Assembly: GCF_037893015.1 (NCBI RefSeq)
Contig: NC_133658.1
Location: 422,764,200 to 422,828,199 of the forward strand
Direction of reading: 5' to 3'
Origin: Macrotis lagotis
Taxonomy: Eukaryota; Chordata; Mammalia; Peramelemorphia; Peramelidae
Length of the DNA: 64,000 nt
This document shows positions 1 through 12,149 of the stretch, one piece after another (the first letter of the stretch is position 1; every line of letters starts with the position of its first letter). Both the position numbers and the translations under genes were made by a program. The notes below the pieces were generated by a model. That model did not search any database. It was not told the origin of the DNA and worked only from the letters and a program-made list of their open reading frames with translations.

Positions 1-1310
1 CTAGAAACTGAAGAAAAGATTAAGTACAATTAGCTACAATTCAAGTGTATTATTTTTACATGAAGATTTATAATTGGTAATTTTGTTTATTGAATTTTTC
101 TTTGTCTTGATTTGGGATTCCACATGGAATAGAATGCTCCTAGTGTGGCTTTCACTAATGCAGATAGAGTGATGATTCTGAAATATATATTCTTTGACAT
201 TTTTCAGGGATACTAAGGTTTTAAGTGATTTGACCAAAATCATATAGACAGCATGTGCCAAATGTGGAATCTGAAACCAGGACATCATTCTTCTCCTAAG
301 CTAGCTCAAATACAGTATGCTGCTTCTGAATTTTCTCCCAAATCTGTATTTCTCCTAAATCAATCTACCACAATATACTACCTCTCTGAATTTTCATAAT
401 ACCTATATTAGTGAATGGGAGAGATATGATCAATATAAAAGTGAAAAATGGTCTGAATTCCTAGAAACTGTGAAACAAACAATGCCAGTGTCTCTTAGGA
501 AAAAAATGGAAGTACCCTATTTATTACATGGTGATAATACTCAAAAGAGTCTGGGTTATTTTCTTATTCTAAAAATAATTACTGGTATTACTTTCCCTTT
601 TAGGATTTCAGTTTTCTTGACTATAAAATAAAGAAATAAAGATTATAACAAAGGCAATATAAGATTATACCTTGCTTTATTATACCACATTCTGTGATTC
701 CATGGGCCCTTTCATCCCAAAATATGATTCCCTTGAGGTGTTTATAATTATATCAAAAAAGTGAGTTCTAAATACATATAAAGAATAACCTTTCTTAAAT
801 ACAGCATCCTTAATTATTACATTTTATTTTGGGTCTCAGTTACATCTCAGCTTTCAAATACACTTAGTTTATTTCTCCTAGATTTAATCAAGACTTAATT
901 CTTCTGTCAGCTCTTCAAAAAGGAAAACAGAACTTGATGATATGAAATAGCTGATAAACCCAGACAAATACCTTGTATCTGATTTTGGTTTATATTGTAT
1001 TCCTTAATTCCCCCTGGGAGCAACAACAGAAACAGCCTTGTCATCTTACTTATGCACTTTCAGGACACAGATGGCCTTCATGCAAAAAAGTGTGAAGGGT
1101 GAGAGGCATACCAGTATGGAACAAAATATTTTTAATTGCTATGAATAATACACAAAGTGTATATCTAGCACATGGGTAGTTGAGAGTTCACAGTGTGCCT
1201 GACTTTCAGCCAATATCCAGGCCACATTTGTTGAATTTAACATTGATCATTGAAGAGTCTCACAGGAAAAACAGGAAGGGTCCTTAATTCCTGTATAATT
1301 AGACTAATAA
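1..1310. other. No feature recognised
   Basis: AT-rich sequence with no reading frame of note and no repeat I can name. It may contain repeats too old to see by eye. Confidence 0.5.
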
Positions 1311-1314
1311 CTCC

Positions 1315-1500
1315 CATTTGTCGAGTGGAGTGCTCTCCATATATTATTTCACTCATTTCTCATGAAATCTGTGACACTAAAATTAGTTACATTATAAAGA
1401 AAAGTAAACTGAGGTTCAAAGAGTAGAAAGTCACTTGGCCACAGTCATATGATTAGGAATTTGAAGAGCTGGGCCTCCAGTCTTGTTTCAATGCAAGTAT
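1315..1500 (-). repeat. MIR/THER-type SINE
   Basis: Reads as the reverse of a CORE-SINE. The signature pieces are a tract like 'aaactgaggttcaaagag', then 'cacttggccacagtcat' (reverse of the CORE) and 'gggcctccagtcttg' (reverse of the tRNA-like head). Diverged and without visible target-site duplication. Confidence 0.65.
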
Positions 1501-1553
1501 AGGACACATTTTACATTTCCATATTATTTCTAGGTTCAACCATCTGACTTCAG

Positions 1554-1555
<2 letters not shown>

Positions 1556-1607
<52 letters not shown>

Positions 1608-1623
1608 CCTCCCTCCCTCCCTC
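1556..1623. repeat. (CT)n then (CCCT)n microsatellite
   Basis: About 24 uninterrupted CT units run directly into five CCCT units. A compound array of this purity is expected to vary in length. Confidence 0.97.
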
Positions 1624-1831
1624 TTTTTTAAAAAACAGGAACTTTTAAGATCATGAATGATCTCCAGTATCTCTATTGTATTGAATCACCTAATAAATTA
1701 CTCATAGCTAAGACTTTCTTGTTTCATCAAATCCTAATTGCTTCATCAATTCCCAATAATTCTTCAGTGTTCAGTTTACTTCTTGAGTCTGCTTCACTCA
1801 AAGGATCATGCAGGAACACAAACAAAAATAT

Positions 1832-2010
1832 AGATGGAACTTTAGCTATCATATAGTTCAACTCTCTCATTTCATAACTGAAGGAACTAAGGCTCAGAAA
1901 GGTTTATTGTCATAAAGAGTTAAATTTCCCAAGGTTGCACAGGTAGGAAATTGTAGACCATGAATTTGAATCCAGGTCTTCTGACTTCAAATCCAGAGGC
2001 TTTGTTTTTT
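1832..2010 (-). repeat. MIR-type SINE
   Basis: Shows 'ggaactaaggctcagaaagg', 'ttcccaaggttgcacag' and 'aatccaggtcttctgac' in the order of an inverted MIR. Ends merge into flanking sequence. Confidence 0.65.
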
Positions 2011-2234
2011 CCAAAGTCCTGGGACAACTTAAAGGCAAGAAAAGAAAAAAATTAGAATAACAGAATTCAATTTTTAAAGACTAACACAAGCATCAGATCT
2101 TTTAAGTGAAAAAAGAAAAAAAAAACAACTGTGCTTTCACCTAGAATGTACTTTAGGCAAAAAGGTCATGGGGTAGACTATGAAAGTATAGACTTCTTTT
2201 CTAATATACCTCACATATTCTCAACTTTGTCAGC

Positions 2235-2460
2235 AAGTCAAAAAGATCTGAGTTCAAATCCTATCTCTTCAATGGCTGTAAGACATTGGGCAAACTGACT
2301 ATCTAAGCCTCATTTTCCTCAATTATAAAAAAAAGAAGTGGGTAGAGTAAATAAAAATAGCACCTACCCCAGTGTTGTTAAATGAATCAAATAAGATATC
2401 CTGTGTAGAACCTTTTGCAAATATAAAAACGTTATATAAATTGCAACTGTTATTAGTATT
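2235..2460 (+). repeat. THER1/MIR-type SINE
   Basis: Head 'gatctgagttcaaatcc', CORE 'gacattgggcaaactgac', and the THER1-style end (gcacctacc, gttgttaaatgaatcaaata, a Cttttgcaaa stretch and a terminal attattag-like run). Nearly complete on the 3' side. Confidence 0.75.
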
Positions 2461-2464
2461 GACT

Positions 2465-3090
2465 TTTTAAAATGAAAGTGGACTTGTCCTAAAGTTCATT
2501 TCTAAGCATGAGTATATATAGCTCTGAATTCTGTCCAAACTCAGAAGACAATGTGACAATATAAATAAGTCCCTGAGATGGTGTGAGTTCCCAGAAAAAG
2601 TAAAGTCAAGGAGTAGGGAAAATAAATTCTTTGCACTTGAAAAATAAAGAGACTTACTAACTCAGATATGCAGAAAGATATTAGATAACCTCAAACAGCT
2701 CTGCAGCTTTCCTGGAGTATCAGAGAGTTTGTTTCAGTAGATACATTATTTACAAGATTTAATCTCAGATAATCTTTATCTTTTGTTTAAAGCATCTTTA
2801 TTTCACAGACCACAGGAATCCCAAGGCTCAGGACTTGAGGACCAACACCTAAAGAATCAGGACCAAGATATGTAACATTCAAAGAGGACAGATGAAAATG
2901 GAAAATGAATATAGATTATTTGGAGTGAGTAAGGTGAAAAAATAAAAACTGCAGGTTGAATGAATAGAATTGGCTCTTCTTGATCAATGTAGGTAAGATG
3001 CATAAGATAAAACAGAAGAGATTAATGAAAAAGAGAGCATCATGAAGCTGAAACAAACTCCCATGAGAAATTTCTCAGGTCAGAAGTGTT
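2465..3090. other. No feature recognised
   Basis: Anonymous AT-rich DNA between a SINE and an L1. Nothing supportable is seen. Confidence 0.45.
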
Positions 3091-3094
3091 CTTA

Positions 3095-5068
3095 CGCTTA
3101 CAAGTGTTTTTTAAATTACTTATTCAGTGTCATATCAATCAAATTACCAAATAACTATTTTACCAAGCTAGAAAGTATTGTAACAAAATTCATCTGGAGC
3201 AATCAAGAAATTCAAGGGAAATGATGAAAAAAAATATAAAGGAAGTTGGCCTAGCTCTACCAAATCTAAAACTATATTATAAATTTGTAGTTATCAAAAC
3301 TGTCTGGTATTGGTTAAGAAATAGAGTAATGGATCAGTGGATTAGGATAGGTTCAAAAGAAACAAGTAGTAACTGATACAGTAATAAACTGTTTAACAAA
3401 CCCAAAAACATTATCTTCTGTGATCAGAACTCACTATTTGACAAAAAATTTTGGGAAAACTGGAAAATAGTATGGCAAAACCTAGGCATAGACCCATATC
3501 TTACACCCTATACCAAAATAAGATCAAAATGTGTATAGAACTTAGACATAGGGGACAGCTGGGTGGCATGGTGGATAGAGCACCAGCCCTGGAGTCAAGA
3601 GTACCACAGTTCAAATCTGGCCTCAGACACGTAATAATTACCTAGCTGTGTGGCCTTGGGCAAGCCACTTAACCCCATTGCCTTGAAAATAAAAAAAAAC
3701 AAAACTTAGACATAAATCACGATACCATAGACCAGTTAACAGATCAAGAAATACTCTATTTGTCAAAACTATGAAAAGGGGATAAATTTGTGATCAAGCA
3801 AGAAATAAGAGTACATTATAAATTGCAAAATGGATGGTTTTGTCTATATTAAATTGTCTATATTAAATTAAAAAGCTAATAAAACCAATGCTTCCAAAAT
3901 TAGAAAGAAAATGGAAAGTTGGGGGGAAAATTTCACACTTAGGGTTTTGATAAAGATCTCATTACTAAAATATAGAGAATTGCATCAAATTTATAGGGTT
4001 GCATATCATTCTCCAATTGACAAATGGTCAATGGCTATGAACAGATATCTTTCAAATGAAGAAATTAAAGCTAACTATAATCATATGAAAAAATGTTCCA
4101 AATCATTACTGATTAGAGAAATGCAAATTCAAACAACTATGACGTTCCATCTCACACCTATCATATTGGCTAAGATGACAAAAAGAGAAAACAATCAATG
4201 CTGGAGAAGTTGAAGGAGAACTGGGACATCAATGCATTGTTAGTGGAATTGTGATCTGATCCAATCATTCTGGAGAACAATATGGAACTAGGCCCCAAGA
4301 GCAATAAAACTGACCATACTCTTTAATCCAGAAATGTCAATACTAGACCCATATCTAGAAGAAATCATAAAAAGGGGGAAAGTGTCACATGCTCCAAAGA
4401 ATTCATAGTATCTCTTTTTGTAGTGACAAAGAATTGAAAATTGAGGGCATGCCCATCAATTGGGAAATGACTGAACAAGTTATGGTATATGAATGTTATG
4501 GGATACCATTGTTCAGTAATCTACCACGAATGATAGGACTCTAGAAAAGCATGAAATGAATTACAAGAACTAATGTTGAATGAGGAAAGGAGAGTCGAGG
4601 TAATATTGTACACATTAATAATAATATTTTAAGTTGACCAACCTTGATGGATGCAGCTCCTTTCAGCAGTTCAGAGAGCTGGGACAACCCTTTTTGGCCA
4701 GCTACAGACAATACTATCCCGAGTCAGTGGAAGAGAAACAAAACCAAACCAAACAAAACAAAAACCCTAGAGAATCTAAATCATTATAATTAAATATTAA
4801 AAATTTTTCTTATGTATTTCTTTCCTATCTCATGGTTTTCTTTCTTGTACTTTAATTCTAATTCCTTATACCAAAAAAGACCAATAATGTTAAACCCAAA
4901 TGTGTATGTACAATATTCACTTGACCATTCAACACCAAAGGGAGGGGTGTGGGAAGGGTGGAAGGAAATTATGTAACTTAAAAATATGCATATGCTTGTG
5001 GATGAATGTTGAAAAGCTTTCATTACATGTAATTGGAAAAATAAAGTGAAAAAATAACAATAAAAAAG
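3095..5068 (+). mobile_element. L1 LINE, 5'-truncated (ORF2 C-terminus and 3'UTR)
   Basis: The conceptual product begins near 3110 with an L1 ORF2 segment reading [20 protein letters not shown] followed by a KFIW motif. Further pieces follow: 'SIDKWSMAMNRYLSNEEI' and 'HMKKCSKSLLIREMQIQTT' near 4000-4140. The 3'UTR ends in an A-rich tail near 5068. A young SINE splits it at 3551-3702. Frames change several times and stops are present, so it is dead. Only the last quarter or so of a full L1 is present. Confidence 0.9.
3539..3714 (+). repeat. Young WSINE1-like SINE with 12-bp TSD
   Basis: The tRNA-derived head has A box 'tggcatggtgg' and B box 'gttcaaatc'. The CORE ('ctgtgtggccttgggcaag') and an A-rich tail follow. 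The copy aacttagacata at 3539-3550 recurs exactly at 3703-3714, so the SINE body is 3551-3702. It lies inside the L1 above and is therefore younger than it. Confidence 0.93.
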
Positions 5069-5069
5069 A

Positions 5070-5805
5070 ATTACAGGGATTCTCAAATCAATGATCAATA
5101 AATACAGAAGAAACTCACCTGTCTAATCCAGAACTACACAAGAAGATGCTCAGAAACCTACAGAAGCTCTGTGTTGGTAAAGGGAGAGCTGAGGTCAGAT
5201 CAGTCTCTGGTTTATGAAACCTTAAAGCCAACTAACGCTGCCCGGTTGGAGCTGCAACAAGGACCAGGGCTAGTTCCTAGATAGTTCCAACCTAGACAAA
5301 GTATGCATGGAACCTCCAATAAGTCTTATGTCATTCTGGTGTTTAGCTTGAGACTCTCAAGGGAAATAGACCATCTTAATACCCGAGCAACCCACAAAAT
5401 GCACCCTAAACAAAAGGCAACTTAAGACAAATTTCACATCTACTAGTTACACCATAAGATCAATAAGATGGGAACAAAGAAGAGTTAGGTGTGTTCCAAG
5501 ATTCTCCAATCTCCAATTTGCATCTGATGATTGGCAGCATGATGGACTAGCAAATTTCAATGCACTTGTGAAATCACAAGCACAAGGAGAAATGACTATC
5601 TTTGAATTGAACAACAAAGGAGATGGAGAGAGAAGATGAGACCCAGTTCCTTTTCTTAACTGATGCACACTCCTTACAGTAGGTCATAAATGAGGAAGAA
5701 GTCAGGGAACTTGGGGAACCAGCCATTCATACAGATTTGTAACAAGATAATACAGCAGTGTCATTTAGATATCATTTAGGGCAGGACTAGTAGAGATAGT
5801 GGAGA
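5070..5805. other. No feature recognised
   Basis: Relatively GC-balanced stretch at 5110-5400, otherwise anonymous. It could be an old LINE or LTR relic, but no diagnostic motif is seen. Confidence 0.4.
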
Positions 5806-5809
5806 TCTA

Positions 5810-5998
5810 ATACAGTGGAAAGAGCACTGAACTTAGATATTGATCTTAGAGTCATGGGACCTGAGTACAATTCCTAGCTCTGACAATTATTTCCTATATG
5901 GTCTTAGTCAAATCAAATCATTTGATTGGGGGAGGTGCTTATCCCATCTGTAAGATGAGAGTCTTAGACTAGATGATTTTTAGGGGCCATTTTAGTTC
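5810..5998 (+). repeat. MIR SINE
   Basis: Begins with 'gtggaaagagcactgaactt', the classic MIR head, continues with 'gacctgagtacaattcc', and ends with 'catctgtaagatgagagt' and 'tagatgatttttaggggcc'. A near-complete old copy. Confidence 0.8.
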
Positions 5999-6189
5999 CA
6001 AATTTATGATTCCATGAACCTATTGTGGAGAAAGGATGGTCTAGCCCTGGAACAAAATGTAATACAGAAACTGAGACTGGAGACATGAATAAAGAGAAAA
6101 AAAAATCTTCTAATACAATAATACACAAAAATATGACAAAATACCTAGGAATCAAAGAAGGAAAAGCAATAAATGAATAATTCTACAAT

Positions 6190-7010
6190 AAAGAAAAATA
6201 GAGCTTCTGAACAAAGAATAGATTAGTCAAAAAAGGTACTGAATGGTTAGATGAAATAAAGCAAGAGTCAAAAAATAAATAAATTGGAATTCTTGAAAGA
6301 AAAAAAATTAAAGAAAATAATTATATTAGAAAAGAAGCTATAAAAATGACTAAAATAGGATACTCCCTGAGAAAGAGATTGGAAAAAAACACAACTTGAT
6401 GATTCAATTATCAAGAAAAATAGAACAAAAACTGAAATATTGCAAAACATGTAAGTTTTTAGTCATCAAAAACAACTGTAAAGTAGGATGAGAGAAAAAA
6501 CTTAAAAATCATTAGAATCCCTGAACATCATGACTAAACAATAATTGAGGATACCACATATTCAAAAAAAATAAAGAAAACTGACTTGATCTATTAGTGT
6601 CAAAGGGAAAAAGAAGCAGATGAATTCACCAGTCAGTAACTTCCAATTTAATACACTCAGGTATATCATAGGTAAACTCCAGGACTTCCAAAACAACTAC
6701 AAAATACTGAAAGAAATTAAAAAAACTTCAGATACCTTGGAATAAAGTCACGATCAAACAAAATTATTCTGATACTTCTCTCAAGAAGAGGAAATCTTGG
6801 AATATGATATTCTAAAAGACAAAAGAAAAAAGTATAACCAATAATAACTTTGTCTGTGAAACCTAGTATAATTCTACAAGGGAGAAAATGAACCTTTAAT
6901 TGCACAAATATTATAATCATAATTATTATATTTGAAATGTAACCAGGAAAACAAAAAACCCTTTTAAAAATAAATATAAACAATTGAAAAGAGATAATTA
7001 AGGGTTATGT
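6190..7010 (+). mobile_element. Old L1 fragment spanning ORF1
   Basis: A lysine/glutamate-rich coiled-coil-like stretch (6250-6430) is followed by the ORF1 RNA-binding part. That part shows 'aatccctgaacatcatgac' (a degraded IPEH..D/E), 'gaattcaccagtcag' (an IH-type motif) and the C-terminal domain near 6660-6990. The same order occurs in the better kept L1 copies in this window. No continuous frame remains. Confidence 0.65.
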
Positions 7011-7479
7011 ACTTACATTCTGATTTAGGTAGAAGAGACAAAATCCAAAAATCTTCAAGGACCATAGTTAGTTTAAAAAAAGACAAATGTAGGGCTGGGG
7101 GTGGGGTGGGGCAGGAAGTGAATATGTACTGGTTTGAGTCAGTTTAGAGAGAAAAGCTATTCACATAAGCAGGAAGAACCAAGTTCAACATGCATTCATT
7201 GACCAAAGGGAAAAAAACATGCATTTTTACAAAGAATTGTATGAATTTAAATGGTTTGAAAGTCTATATTTGTTATAAGGAAAAGTTTCTATTTTGGTGT
7301 CTGGGATTTGTGAGTTGAAGTTGGAGATAGTGAAAGTGATACAGTAAGAGAAAGAGAGAGACTAAAAGAAATAAAATAGCATTATAAATTTTGTTTTAAA
7401 TACCCAAAGGAGAGTATAAGATTTCTTAGAAAAGTATACAGAGCATACCCTTAGATCTAGCAATTAAGGAGGTACACAT

Positions 7480-8255
7480 TGACAGTGAGGTTGACACAGA
7501 TATTGCCCAAGCTAGCTCAATATTTAGGAGGCTCCAAAAGAAAGTGTGGGAAAGAAGAGGTATTAGACTGTCCACCAATCAGAAGGTCTACAGAGCACTT
7601 GTGCTGAACTCATTGTTATATGTCTGTGAATCTGGACAGTCTACCAGTTCCATGCCCAGAAACTGAATCACTTCCATCTAGATTGTCTTAGGAAGGTTCT
7701 GAATATCACTTGGTAGGAGAAGATCCCAGACCCTGAGCTCCCTTCTTCAGTTAAACTGTCTAGCATTACAACTACTACAGAGAGTGCAACTAGTATGGAC
7801 TAGATACACTGTTAGAATGCCAGATGTACGCTTGCCAAAACAACTATTTTATGAACACACACAGAGCAAGCAACTCACAAGGGAGGTCAAAAGAAGCAAT
7901 ATCAAGACACCTTGAAGGTCTCATTGAAGAACTTTGGATTTGATTGTACAGCATAGGAGACACTGGCACAGGATAATCCAGCATGGCATGCTCTCATCAG
8001 TTAGGGTACTGCACTCTATGAGGAAGGCAGAATTGGAGTAGCTCAAAGGAAGCAAGACATCCACAAGTTTAGAGTCAACAGTCCAGATATTCACATGGAC
8101 TATTTATGCCCAACCTGTGGTAAGAGCATTCTGACTTCTTATAACTCTAATCAATCACAGTTGGACACACTGTAATTTGTCTCAAACATAGGGATATGAT
8201 TTTGATCTTCTTCATTAACGAATGACAAGAACCAACCAATCATTACTAGTTCTGT
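7480..8255 (+). mobile_element. Non-LTR retrotransposon 3' part, clade unclear
   Basis: Translated pieces are in collinear order. They are an FSRLKKRVWERR..LSTNQKVYRALVLNSLLYVCESG segment (7525-7635), then a RMPDVRLPKQLFYE segment (about 7815-7850), then a C-terminal CxxC pair (tgcccaacctgtggtaag, 8106-8123) that resembles the zinc-finger tail of some LINE polymerases. This is the region after the reverse transcriptase core. Several stops and frame changes break it. It does not match the L1, L2 or RTE copies in the window. Its last 40 bases resemble the tail of the SINE at 24033-24362. Confidence 0.6.
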
Positions 8256-8259
8256 ATCA

Positions 8260-8875
8260 CACAGATCATAAAAAAGGAAAATGATCTAAATGTACACAAA
8301 TATTCATAGCAGTTCTTTTGGTGGCGGCAAAGAATCAGAAACTGAAGGGATGCCATTGGGGAATGGCTGAAAAAATTGTGGAACATGTATGTAATGGAAT
8401 ACTATCATTCTATAATAAATGATGAGCAGGCATATGTCAGAAAAATCTTGATAGACTTATATGAACTGATGTTGAGTGAAATGAGAACCAGGAGAAAATT
8501 GTACACAGTAACTGCAATATTATGTGGTGATCAACTGGGGTAGACATAGTTCTTCTCAGCAATACAGTGATCAAACACAATTCTAAGAGTTGTTATGGAA
8601 AATGTCTCCACATCTACAGAAAGAACTATGAAGTTTGAATGCATATCAAAATATATCATTTTCATATATATTGTTGGGCTTTTTGTTAAATTTTTCTTTC
8701 AACTTTTCCCTGTTGTTCTGATTCTTCTTTCACAATACAACTTAAAAAGATTTCTTGGGGAGGTGAGAAGTAAGGAAGAGAGATATTAACTCAAATTCTT
8801 AGCATGCAAAATGAATGCTAAAATTATCTTTACATATAATTGGGTAACATACTATTAAGTATTAAAAATTAAAAG
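8260..8875 (+). mobile_element. L1 3' end fragment
   Basis: Carries the conserved end of ORF2 ('ttcatagcagttcttttggt', 'ggatgccattggggaatgg', 'gatgttgagtgaaatgag') followed by a 3'UTR that ends near 8875 in an A/T-rich tail. 5'-truncated and directly abutting the previous LINE. Confidence 0.85.
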
Positions 8876-8879
8876 AATA

Positions 8880-9690
8880 AAGAGATGCAGGGTAGTTTTG
8901 CTGTTATGTTCAATTTAATAGGAACAAGTTAAACATCCAATCTGCAGGGGTATACTGGTAAATATTCAACAACCAGCTCTCTGGATGGGAAAAAATTATA
9001 TACAATGTACTTTTAGGTTTACTTTGCATTACTAACATTTTTTCCATCTTTTTTAATGCTTAGTAATCAATAGAACAATAAATAAATCCTGGTCTTAAAG
9101 CATTAAATGATTTTCAAGGTATAAATGTTCACATTAAATATTTAACCATCAGCTTTCAAGAGTTAGTAGAAACTATCTCTGGTATTCACCTACTCATAAT
9201 TTCAATGGAATGGGAAACTATGGTTCTGGGATCACAAAGGACCTTGAAATCATTCCCTAGGAAAAACAAGATCCTTTCTTCCTCTCTATCAAGTGACTTT
9301 GTTTACATGGTTACTATGTAGCAATTTTTACCATGTTAGAAATGAAAATATCTTGTTATTATCATCAAATAGTTTAACATCCAAGACCCCCTGAAATGGT
9401 GTTAGAAACTGTCAGGGTTCTCCAGCTCATACTTTGAGAACTGTTGTCCTAGATGAAACTGTTGTTCTTGATGTTGTCCTAGAGAATGTTTAATCTGCAT
9501 AAGAAAAATGGGGGTGGGGGAGCAGGATAGGATTCTTAAAGTAGATGAATAGCTATCCATGTGGATTTTTTATGCTTGACTTAGGGAACACAGAACAATA
9601 CCTAGAAAATGCAGAGAATTCAAATACAATTCAATGTAACAACAACAAAAAAAAAAAACAACCAGAAAATCTCTACTTACTAATTAAAGA
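8880..9690. other. No feature recognised
   Basis: Anonymous sequence. I see no reading frame or repeat I can defend. Confidence 0.45.
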
Positions 9691-9762
9691 TATGTGAAAG
9701 TAGAATGGGTTGCCTCTAGTAGTTAACAGGTTCCCTGTCATTGAAGGTTTTACACTCTAGTG
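9690..9762 (+). repeat. L3/CR1 3' end scrap
   Basis: 'gaatgggttgcctctagtag' and 'gttccctgtcattgaagg' match the conserved CR1/L3 tail motif (GGxTGCCTC..GGTAGT..TTCCCCATC). Very short and old. Confidence 0.5.
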
Positions 9763-10030
9763 TCATGATCTGAACAGACCACCATTCAGGAAAAAAAAAG
9801 TGTTTACAATAGACAATAGAAGTAGAAATACTTCACAAAGCAACAGCAGCTGTCCAGAGTACCTAAACAGACTGGCTTAATAAGGAAGTACTTTAAGTTG
9901 AATGGTATTTTCAAGTAACTCTGCTCACAAGGAATAATGCATGAAGGTTTGTGAATTTTGTGTATATGTATAAAGTATAGGCATATAAAGCATGTATACT
10001 AGTATATCATGTGTATTCACCTAATTTATA

Positions 10031-10056
10031 GTATATATATATATATATATATATAC
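10031..10056. repeat. (AT)n microsatellite
   Basis: Thirteen perfect AT units inside a larger TATA/CATA-rich zone (9960-10130). Confidence 0.95.
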
Positions 10057-10261
10057 TCGGTATGTATGTAGGGTATATTCACATATACATATAGTTATAC
10101 AGATACATAGATACACATTAGACACTATAATAACATTTTGCCTTGTGAGCAGAGTTGACTGAGAATACTCACACACACATACGCATAAGTATTAACACAC
10201 ATGTATTGTGTAGATATAGATGTGTGTGTCTTGTGTTGTTCTCCAGGATTATCAATGAAAT

Positions 10262-10545
10262 CAGAAAGGTAATGTTTTGACTTGAAAGTAAATTGGACTG
10301 ACTTGCAAGCAAATTATTGACTTGCAAGAAAAATGGATTTAAGTACAACTGGACTATGCAAAATAATCAGTCCCACTCTCTCCTCCAGAGTCATCTGGGT
10401 CCACTGGCAAGACATAGATCAGGGTGTCTGGAGATGGACCAGGATGGAACAGACCTTGGTTGTTTTAAGTTAAGGTCTTTCCAAAGTCTCAGTTTGTCTA
10501 AGACATCAGTGCTTAAGGGTATGTCAAAAACGAGGCCAAAAGACA
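10262..10545 (+). repeat. Dispersed repeat sharing a core with the long-tailed SINE
   Basis: The stretch with 'ctctcctccagagtcatctg' and 'gggtccactggcaagacata' is clearly related to 24155-24215 in the same strand sense. Its right half differs from that SINE. I recognise the sequence type as a common marsupial repeat but cannot name it securely. Confidence 0.6.
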
Positions 10546-10560
10546 AAGACAAACACACAT

Positions 10561-10870
10561 ATACATACATACATACACAAGGAGGGAAGGAGGAGGGAAG
10601 GAAGGAAGGAAGGAAGGAAGGAAGGAAGGAAGGAAGGAAGGAAGGAAGGAAGGAAGGAAGGAAGGAAGGAAGGAAGGAAGGAAGGAAGGAAGGAAAGAAG
10701 GAAGGAAGGAAGGAAGGAAGGAAGGAAGGGAGGGAGGAAGGGAGGGAGGGAAGGAGGGAGGAAGGGAGAGAGGTGAGGGAGGGAGGGAGAGAGGTGAGGG
10801 AGGGAGGGAGAGAGGTGAGGGAGGGAGGGAGGGAAGGAGGGAGGAGGGAGAGAGGGAGGGAGGGAAGGAA
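10561..10870. repeat. (ATAC)n then long (GGAA)n polypurine tract
   Basis: Four ATAC units precede about 155 bp of near-perfect GGAA/GAAG repeat (10580-10735). A degenerate GGGA/GAGAGGTGAGGG section follows, with a ~22-bp unit repeated three times (10767-10830). The plus strand is essentially all purine. It gives long low-complexity frames on both strands (K/E/G/R-rich and P/S/F/L-rich), which are artefacts. Confidence 0.97.
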
Positions 10871-11735
10871 GTTGGGTCTCCAATCGCTAGCTACTACTAT
10901 TCATAGATTGTTTTATATTTTGATTTGAGGATTTTTAATTTAATTTGAGGATTAATTGTAATGTTCATTTTATGGATTAAAAGCAACCATACTATGCCAC
11001 TATAATCCATATCCAAAGAAGAATTATGCTGTTTTCAAGACCTCATTAAAAAATTTGGGGACAAATAAAAGGTGAAGAATGATCTATTCTCCCTTCTCCT
11101 GCTTTCTTTCATCTCTCCCCTTAACCAGGCAGCTCAGATGTCATGAGGTAGCCAAGTAGGAAAAACCCCCAGCTGTGTTATCTTTCTTCTTTCTCTTTTA
11201 CCTGGTCTCAGTTACCTGATCCCAAATAACTTGGGCCCTATGAAGCTTTGAGAAGAACCACCAGTGGGGAGCCCTTCCCTTTCTTCCTCCTTCCTCCTCT
11301 GTCAGCTCTAATTAGCAGGTCTGATTGTTAAGCACAGATCTGGTACAAAGTAGACATTTCATAAATGCTGATTGCTTGATTGATAAAAAAAAATTATTGA
11401 ACCAAAATCTGCCTCTCTGCACCATCTATTTCCAGTCCCTAGGTCTGTTCTTTATAAACAACCAAATGCAACTAAATCCACTACTATGTGGCAAAACTTC
11501 AAATATTTGAAGATGGCTGAGTTACAGATCTTTAGCCTCACTCCCTACCCAAAATATTCTCATCTTCAAAGTAAACATTAATAGTCCTTTCCACTTATCG
11601 CCATGTCATGTTCTGCAGCTTCCTTATTACCATGATCACCATCCTCTGTTCACACAAGTTTTCAAATTCCAAATATGATGCTCAAAACTAAAATTAATAC
11701 TATGGTCTGACCTCAATGGAGTCTTTATTTTGACC
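10870..11735. other. No feature recognised
   Basis: Contains a CT-rich stretch (11080-11310) but no identifiable gene or repeat. Confidence 0.45.
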
Positions 11736-11737
11736 AC

Positions 11738-11945
11738 TAGTGCATCTTGGTGATACAATGGATAGAGTTCTCAATATGGATTCAGGAAGACCTATATTCA
11801 AATCCAGTTTCAGACATTAACTAGCTGCGTGACCCAAGGCAAGTATTTAATTTGTTTGCCTTAGTTTCCTCATCTATAAAATGGAGTGTGATGGCAAACC
11901 TCATCACCTAGGTGCAAAAATGATCTCAAGATCTCTCCTAGAACT
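11738..11945 (+). repeat. MAR1-like SINE, 3' truncated
   Basis: Head 'gatacaatggatagagttct', B-box region 'attcaaatccagtttcag', CORE 'gctgcgtgacccaaggcaag' and 'gtttcctcatctataaaatg'. The beginning of the RTE-like tail ('atggcaaacc') is seen before similarity fades. Confidence 0.75.
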
Positions 11946-12149
11946 AACACTCATAGAATTCCATTTGGAAGAGACCATTTTAAATACCATAAAGTACTGG
12001 GGAACTGTATTATTAATATTATGTAATTAAATATTGGAATATAGTTTTATCTTTGTCAATAACTGGCAAGATATGAGTAGGTGAGAGTGAATCAGAAGAT
12101 TAAAAGTAATCTGAGCCACAAGTCTATAATTTTGTAACATTAATAACTC

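Noticed and set aside
10317-10928. 203-codon frame rich in GRKE repeats, plus a 119-codon opposite-strand frame
   Set aside because: Both are read through the GGAA microsatellite. They have no domain, no flanking exon signal and no codon pattern beyond the repeat.
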